From Sediminibacterium ginsengisoli (GTDB taxonomy: Bacteria > Bacteroidota > Bacteroidia > Chitinophagales > Chitinophagaceae): 64,000 nt of DNA. The stretch is taken from contig NZ_FUWH01000003.1 in the NCBI RefSeq assembly GCF_900167075.1, forward strand, positions 186,001-250,000, given 5' to 3'. Below are positions 59,513 through 64,000 of the stretch, in pieces (position 1 is the first letter of the stretch; each line of letters starts with the position of its first letter). A model generated the notes under the pieces. The model saw only the letters and a program-made list of their open reading frames with translations. It had not been told where the DNA came from and made no database searches. The position numbers were made by a program, and so were the translations under genes.

Positions 59513-61408
59513 TTAATTATTCCAGAAATCTGATTTCTTTTTTGTTGTGTCGGTTGCTGCTTTTACAGGTTGTTTCCCTGTTTCCCAGAAATCCGCCGGC
59601 GTTGCTGCTGTACCGTTATTACTTCCCACCGGTTTGAGTGTAACCTGTTTTACGGTCAGTTCGCTTTTTTGCGCCAGACCGATAAATGATTTGCGCATTT
59701 GTTCTGCCGCATTTTTATCGGTATAAAACCCAACGAGCATCACATCGCCTTTTGAAAGGCCGTTCAGTTTACCGGATACTACCGTTTTAAAAGGATAAGT
59801 GCCATCTGAGTATTGTGCTACCGGGAACACATTACTCACCGTTACATCTGCAGCTTCATTATTCAGTGTTGCCTGGTCAACAATATAACCGAACATGTAT
59901 ACCTGGGGTTGCGTTACCTTATGTGCAGTAAGTGGTGTTCCGCCATTGGGAAATGATTTCAGGAGCTGGTTACGCAGATCGTTCCTTGCTTTTTGTTTGG
60001 CTGCGATCAATGCTTTCTGCTGCCTTTCCCTTTCGGCCTTTAATGCCTCTCTTGCTTCCTTCTCTTCCTTGCTGGCTTTGGCGCTGTTGAAAATACTGCC
60101 GATCAGTGCCACACCCTGGCCGATTGCCTGTTCGGTGCTACTGCCATTGAAGTTGGCATTTACCGCATTGTTCAGTTTTGCATTTCTCGCCTGTTCTATT
60201 CCCTGAACTTCGCTGCGTATGGAACTGTATTTCTGGTTGAACTCAGCTTCCAGTTGTTCTATCGAATTATAATTACCCGATAATGTACTTAATTCTGCCA
60301 GGTTCTGCTTACCGTTACGGATAGCTTCTGCATAATAAAAATTCTGCTGCATCGCCTGTGAGAACTGGTTGATCCTGGCATTAATGGCAGCATCACGGTC
60401 CCTGGCATCTGAGAACATTTTGTCAACAGCGGCGCGAACTTCTGCCGCCGTCATTTTCTGCTCTTCTTTAACCGGCGTTGTATTACTGGTTGCTACGGCC
60501 GATTTTGCTTTCTGGTATTCTTCGGCGCTTACCTCCCTGAACTTTCCATCGGCTCCGCGATGAAAATATCCGCCATCCGTTGTGCGTACAAAATCCGGCA
60601 GGTTTTTATGATTGGGCTGTTCAGGTATTACTTTACCGCCTGGCTGAGCAAGTGTTTTGGTATTATCCTGCACAGGCTTTTTTTCGTTCCAGAAATCATC
60701 TTTTGCGGCAGTATTGCTGCTTGTTTTATTCTGCTCCGGCACCGGTCTTGGCTGACTAGCTCCGGAGGAAGCTGTATTGGCAGTAGTTGCCCTGTTTTGT
60801 ACAGGTTCGGATGTTATGGCAGGAGCGCTGCTGCCCGTAACCGGTGGCTTAGCCACCTGGGGTGGCGCCTGGTTCTGGCTCTTACGTTTCTCTTCAAAAT
60901 TGCGGATGGCCGTTTCAACAGGTTCTGTTCCGCTATAATAAACATTTCGTAACGACTGCACATGACAGGAATAAGTGGACAGTACAGCATCTTTCGATAC
61001 AACACCCAGATCTTTCCTGCTGATGACTGATTCGTACAGAACTTCCTGGTTCACACCAGGGCCCTGTACAAGCACACTGAAACTTGCCTTCTGCATCCGC
61101 ACAGATGCAAAAGGGTCGAAACCCAGATCACGATCGGTATATTCTTTACCATTATAGGTATAATGATAAGAAAAAGGAGCAACAGGGTTCTGCGCTGTTC
61201 CCATTGTAATATCCATTTTCAGAACCAGGTGTTTTTCGCTGCCGAGATTCTCGAAAGATAAGGTTGGAACAACTTTGAACCCGGGGGTGCTTAACCCGGT
61301 CCTGTGACCTTCCGGCATTGGCCAGTCACGGACGGAGGCCGCGCTCTGCGACCAGACCGGAGACAGGCCGACCAGTAATGTTATTGTAAATAAGGCAAGG
61401 AATTTCAT
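59513..61408 (-). CDS. large secreted protein with DFW repeats and coiled coil
   Basis: 631 residues from the second ATG (61408). A signal peptide, an N-terminal beta-rich domain (about 30-165) and a Pro/Ser/Thr-rich linker (about 170-285) precede a short GGYFHRGADGKFREVSAEEYQ module, a long coiled coil (about 320-480, with AEVRAAVDKMFSDARDRDA) and a C-terminal beta domain (about 485-590). Three copies of a D-F-W-(N/E) motif occur: DDFWNEKKPVQ (near 240), ADFWETGKQPV (near 605) and SDFWNN at the end. No family is recognised. It heads the four-gene operon. Confidence 0.72.
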   Translation of the reverse strand: MKFLALFTITLLVGLSPVWSQSAASVRDWPMPEGHRTGLSTPGFKVVPTLSFENLGSEKHLVLKMDITMGTAQNPVAPFSYHYTYNGKEYTDRDLGFDPFASVRMQKASFSVLVQGPGVNQEVLYESVISRKDLGVVSKDAVLSTYSCHVQSLRNVYYSGTEPVETAIRNFEEKRKSQNQAPPQVAKPPVTGSSAPAITSEPVQNRATTANTASSGASQPRPVPEQNKTSSNTAAKDDFWNEKKPVQDNTKTLAQPGGKVIPEQPNHKNLPDFVRTTDGGYFHRGADGKFREVSAEEYQKAKSAVATSNTTPVKEEQKMTAAEVRAAVDKMFSDARDRDAAINARINQFSQAMQQNFYYAEAIRNGKQNLAELSTLSGNYNSIEQLEAEFNQKYSSIRSEVQGIEQARNAKLNNAVNANFNGSSTEQAIGQGVALIGSIFNSAKASKEEKEAREALKAERERQQKALIAAKQKARNDLRNQLLKSFPNGGTPLTAHKVTQPQVYMFGYIVDQATLNNEAADVTVSNVFPVAQYSDGTYPFKTVVSGKLNGLSKGDVMLVGFYTDKNAAEQMRKSFIGLAQKSELTVKQVTLKPVGSNNGTAATPADFWETGKQPVKAATDTTKKKSDFWNN

Positions 61409-61517
61409 AGTCATTTTAACTCATAAAAAACGAGGTAAAAGTACTATGAGACTGCCTGATATGCTTGTCCCCCAAAAACGTTCATCCCGTTTTTAAGCAG
61501 CAGTTGCAGAAGCCGGG

Positions 61518-61877
61518 TTATTTTCTCAGTATCTTCTCCATCGCCTTTCCCTTGGCCAGCTCATCCACCAGCTTATCGAGGTAGCGGACTTTCTGCATCA
61601 CCGGATCTTCGATCTCTTCCACGCGGTAACCACAGATCAGCCCGGTGATCTTTGAGCTGTTGGGGTTCATCTGCGGGGCTTCCTTGAAAAAGGTTTCAAA
61701 ATTGGCTTTTATGTCAATCTGCCGCTGCAGCGATTTCTGATCATAGCCGGTGAGCCAGAAAATAATCGTGTCAAGCTCTTCTTTGGTGCGGCCTTTTTTC
61801 TCCACTTTCTGAATGTACATCGGGTATACGCCGGCGAAAGACATTTTATATACCCTGTCGATGCTTGCCTGGTTCAT
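61518..61877 (-). CDS. DUF2200 family protein
   Basis: 119 residues, full length. The sequence [28 protein letters not shown], then [14 protein letters not shown] and [33 protein letters not shown] match DUF2200 end to end. The family is widespread, cytoplasmic and probably related to YdhG/YjbR-like small proteins; no function is established. It lies between the four-gene operon and a small secreted protein gene and has its own spacing. Confidence 0.94.
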   Translation of the reverse strand: MNQASIDRVYKMSFAGVYPMYIQKVEKKGRTKEELDTIIFWLTGYDQKSLQRQIDIKANFETFFKEAPQMNPNSSKITGLICGYRVEEIEDPVMQKVRYLDKLVDELAKGKAMEKILRK

Positions 61878-61970
61878 ATTGGTATGATTTGATAATGCTC
61901 AGGTTTCACGAGCAGATAAAATTAAAGATACAAACAGATAATCAGTTCAATTGTCTTCCCCGGATGATAC

Positions 61971-62002
61971 TATAAAGACCTCCCGGCCGGAAGGTCTTTA
62001 TA
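61971..62002 (-). terminator. Rho-independent terminator after the small secreted protein gene
   Basis: TATAAAGACCT (61971-61981) pairs with AGGTCTTTATA (61992-62002); the loop is 10 nt. On the minus strand it follows the stop at 62025 by 22 bp. The T-tract is short. Confidence 0.65.
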
Positions 62003-62024
62003 CAGTAAGGAAACGATTTGCCTG

Positions 62025-62453
62025 TTACCAGATGTTGATGGAAAGCGGCCCGTTTACCGTAACATTCGTGAAAACAACAGGCGTTCCCGCTACCTGCGAC
62101 TGGTTATAAGACGGTGTATACACGTAACAGGGAACAACTGCCGACGCCCCGGACCATTTTGTGATCTCCACATTATAGGTACCCAGCGGTAAGGCCAGAA
62201 AATCCGTGTAAGTAGTAGCGCCATAAAGATGGAAGGTGCTGATGGTAGCGTTGGTGGCCGCATCTTTGATCTGCACCGCATAATCGTCGGAATCATTGTT
62301 GATGTAGGTGACGTCAGTGTTGGTTTGCTTTACATTCAGCTGCTGTGTCTTTTTGACCGTATTGACCCGGCTTTCGTTTTTGACAGAGAGGTTGTTGTGC
62401 TGTACACTGGCGATGAAGAGGAACAGCGCAGCCGCTGTGATCATTGGTTTCAT
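62025..62453 (-). CDS. small secreted protein, Thr/Asn-rich
   Basis: 142 residues. A hydrophobic N-terminus (MKPMITAAALFLFIASV) works as signal peptide. The mature part is rich in Thr, Asn, Val and Tyr and looks like a single beta-sandwich (VTYINNDSDDYAVQIKDAA, FLALPLGTYNVEITKWSGA, YVYTPSYNQS). It has one Cys and no catalytic motif. I do not recognise a family. Divergent from the S41 peptidase, with its own terminator. Confidence 0.65.
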   Translation of the reverse strand: MKPMITAAALFLFIASVQHNNLSVKNESRVNTVKKTQQLNVKQTNTDVTYINNDSDDYAVQIKDAATNATISTFHLYGATTYTDFLALPLGTYNVEITKWSGASAVVPCYVYTPSYNQSQVAGTPVVFTNVTVNGPLSINIW

Positions 62454-62655
62454 GGTATTTGGATTTATGGTTTACTGTTTAACACCTTTCTGATACAGGT
62501 ATATAAATGAATGCCATTGCATCGGCAATAACGATAAATCTGAAACGGATCACTATTGGCAGGGGGATAAGAACAAGATACATTAAAAAAACCGATCATG
62601 CAAGTTTTTCTTAATGGCGAAAAATGGAATAATTTTAAATAAAATCTGCCTGAAC

Positions 62656-63675
62656 ATGAAGTTGCGTCCATACCTGATACTGCTTGCATTTGCGTTACTG
62701 ATGCTGAATAAAAGTTACTGCCAGCTACCCGATTCCATCAAAAATCATATCGACAGCAGCCTTCTCATTCTTGAAAAAAATTCTCTTTACAGTAAAAATC
62801 TGAACTGGCCCAAGATCAGGCAGCAGGTATATAATGCTGCGGCCACAGCAAAGACCAAAGCACAAACCTTTCCCGCGTTGAAGATCGCGTTCGATGCATT
62901 GGGCGATAAACATGCCGCCTATTACCAGTTCGATGATCAGTACCGGCTTGATAATCCCACACTCATGGCGCGCTATTCGGACTCCATCAAAGCGGCCTGG
63001 AAAAAAGGACCGCGCATCCTCAAGCAGATGATCGGAGATATTGCTTACATCAGCATACCGCTAATGGCTGCAGGCAAACAGGAAGACATCGACAAATATG
63101 CCAACTGGATCTATGATGCGGTACTTGCCCTGCAGAAAAACAACCCCGCCGGCTGGATCGTTGATCTCCGGCTCAACGGCGGCGGAAATATCCGCCCGAT
63201 GCTCGCCGGGCTGGCGATGTTTTTCGGAGATGGTATTGTAAGTTATTATATCGACAGGAATGGGAAAGCAACCGACGAAGCTGCATTCAAGGACGGCGAT
63301 TTTACGATTGATGGAGTAAAACAGGCTACTGTAAAAAACAAAGTGCCTTACTTTAGTCCTGTAAAAACAGCTGTACTGATCGGTCCGGGCACAGCCAGTT
63401 CCGGAGAAGGAGTGGCAGTTGTTTTCAGCCAGCGGAAGCATACAAAACTGTTCGGGCAGCCGTCGGCCGGTATGGCCAATGCAACGAATGGATTTGTATT
63501 CAACAACCAGCAATCCTATTTTCTTATTTCCACCGCCTATATCGGTAATAAAAACAAAAAACGTTTACCGGAATCCATTCAGCCAGACCAGAAAGTTACG
63601 CCCAATGATGCATTTAGTGATGTGAATGCCGATCTGGTGGTGAAGGCTGCTGTTGAATGGCTGACGAAAAAATAA
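62656..63675 (+). CDS. S41 family peptidase
   Basis: 339 residues from the ATG at 62656, giving a signal peptide. The N-terminal part includes a helical cap (about 35-95) with FDALGDKHAAYYQF. The core has IAYISIPLMAAGKQEDIDKYANW, GWIVDLRLNGGGNIRPML (the DLRxNGGG motif) and the nucleophile region IGPGTASSGEGVAVVF, where a Ser of TASSGE is the probable nucleophile, followed by LFGQPSAGMANA. A PDZ domain is not evident. It is probably a periplasmic processing protease of the tail-specific or tricorn-like class. Confidence 0.88.
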   Translation: MKLRPYLILLAFALLMLNKSYCQLPDSIKNHIDSSLLILEKNSLYSKNLNWPKIRQQVYNAAATAKTKAQTFPALKIAFDALGDKHAAYYQFDDQYRLDNPTLMARYSDSIKAAWKKGPRILKQMIGDIAYISIPLMAAGKQEDIDKYANWIYDAVLALQKNNPAGWIVDLRLNGGGNIRPMLAGLAMFFGDGIVSYYIDRNGKATDEAAFKDGDFTIDGVKQATVKNKVPYFSPVKTAVLIGPGTASSGEGVAVVFSQRKHTKLFGQPSAGMANATNGFVFNNQQSYFLISTAYIGNKNKKRLPESIQPDQKVTPNDAFSDVNADLVVKAAVEWLTKK

Positions 63676-63730
63676 GCTTCGCCGAACGTTATGAATTGTG
63701 TTACAACTTCGGCAGATTATTTACGCAATA

Positions 63731-64000
63731 ATGAAGCGTTTACTCCCGTTGGGGAAAAACAATAACAATATGAAGTTATCGCTGCTCTGCTTAGCATTAT
63801 TATTATGTTCGGGCATTCTTGCACGAAGCGCCGACACTACTTTTTTAAAAAGGCAGGTCATCGATACGCCCTATCCTTCTTATCATGCTATTTTCATTGA
63901 CACCGCAGACACGCATAAAAACCCGCTTATACATTTCGGCTTCGACCACTATGACAGCGCTACGTATTTTGAATTGCTCACAAGACTGAAGCCGTTGAAA
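63731..64000 (+). CDS. secreted protein of unknown function, N-terminal part (cut by right edge)
   Basis: The frame runs from ATG 63731 (or ATG 63770) to the window end without stop, at least 90 residues. A signal peptide is seen (KLSLLCLALLLCSGILARS) when the second start is used. The visible mature part (TPYPSYHAIFIDTADTHKNP, then FGFDHYDSATYFELLTRLKP) has no known motif. It lies 55 bp after the S41 peptidase on the same strand. Confidence 0.55.
   Translation, partial: MKRLLPLGKNNNNMKLSLLCLALLLCSGILARSADTTFLKRQVIDTPYPSYHAIFIDTADTHKNPLIHFGFDHYDSATYFELLTRLKPLK

Overview
The window looks like chromosome of a Bacteroidota bacterium, most probably family Chitinophagaceae. The lineage markers are a GldC gliding-motility protein, an IPExxxVDY-family protein, a long Bacteroides-type PurF, DUF4407, DUF5700 and DUF4834 proteins, and promoters of the Bacteroidota type (TTTG, about 20 bp, TAnnTTTG). 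The genus cannot be fixed by eye. Most of the window is ordinary core chromosome with a few accessory inserts.

Layout. 1-7713: minus-strand run of an Omp85-type barrel protein (cut by the left edge), CBS protein, alpha/beta hydrolase, CvpA, YqeY, GldC, glycosyltransferase, DUF885 lipoprotein and 3-hydroxyacyl-CoA dehydrogenase. 7810-9100: MerR regulator and thioredoxin-like lipoprotein, converging on a minus-strand operon rsfS-ftsH-LUD-lpxH-mechanosensitive channel (9097-14142). 14275-19765: birA, pterin dehydratase, IPExxxVDY protein, M28 peptidase and feoB. 19766-22345: AT-rich insert with a decayed HigBA-like pair and an AAA ATPase/TOPRIM-like pair whose second gene is frameshifted. 22350-30149: serine hydrolase, DUF4197 lipoprotein, bcp, the N-terminal half of a split carB, an OsmC/4Fe-4S fusion, a KAS III enzyme and purF. 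30204-33491: MarR, two pirins, YceI and an FMN reductase, with matching palindromic operators at marR and the first pirin. 33591-40011: a SurA-like chaperone and the rimP-nusA-infB operon.

40214-44468 holds DUF4834, a HAD phosphatase, a CAU-anticodon tRNA with an odd T-loop, an AAA/PD-(D/E)XK ATPase next to a triple 17-bp repeat, and an ArsR-SRPBCC-VOC group. 44964-50417 is the most interesting block: a tight minus-strand operon of a KTSC-like protein, an Ig-like small protein, two DUF4407 membrane proteins, a DnaJ-membrane-transglutaminase fusion and a four-helix membrane protein. I know of no described function for this set; a membrane-bound chaperone/protease-like complex is my inference. 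A perfect 21-bp inverted repeat lies just upstream of it.

50618-64000 carries a TlpA-like thioredoxin, a DUF5700 protease, a small barrel protein, a P-type ATPase, a TonB-domain protein, a four-gene operon with three tandem paralogous secreted helical-repeat proteins behind a 631-residue secreted protein, DUF2200, a small secreted protein, an S41 peptidase and a gene cut by the right edge.
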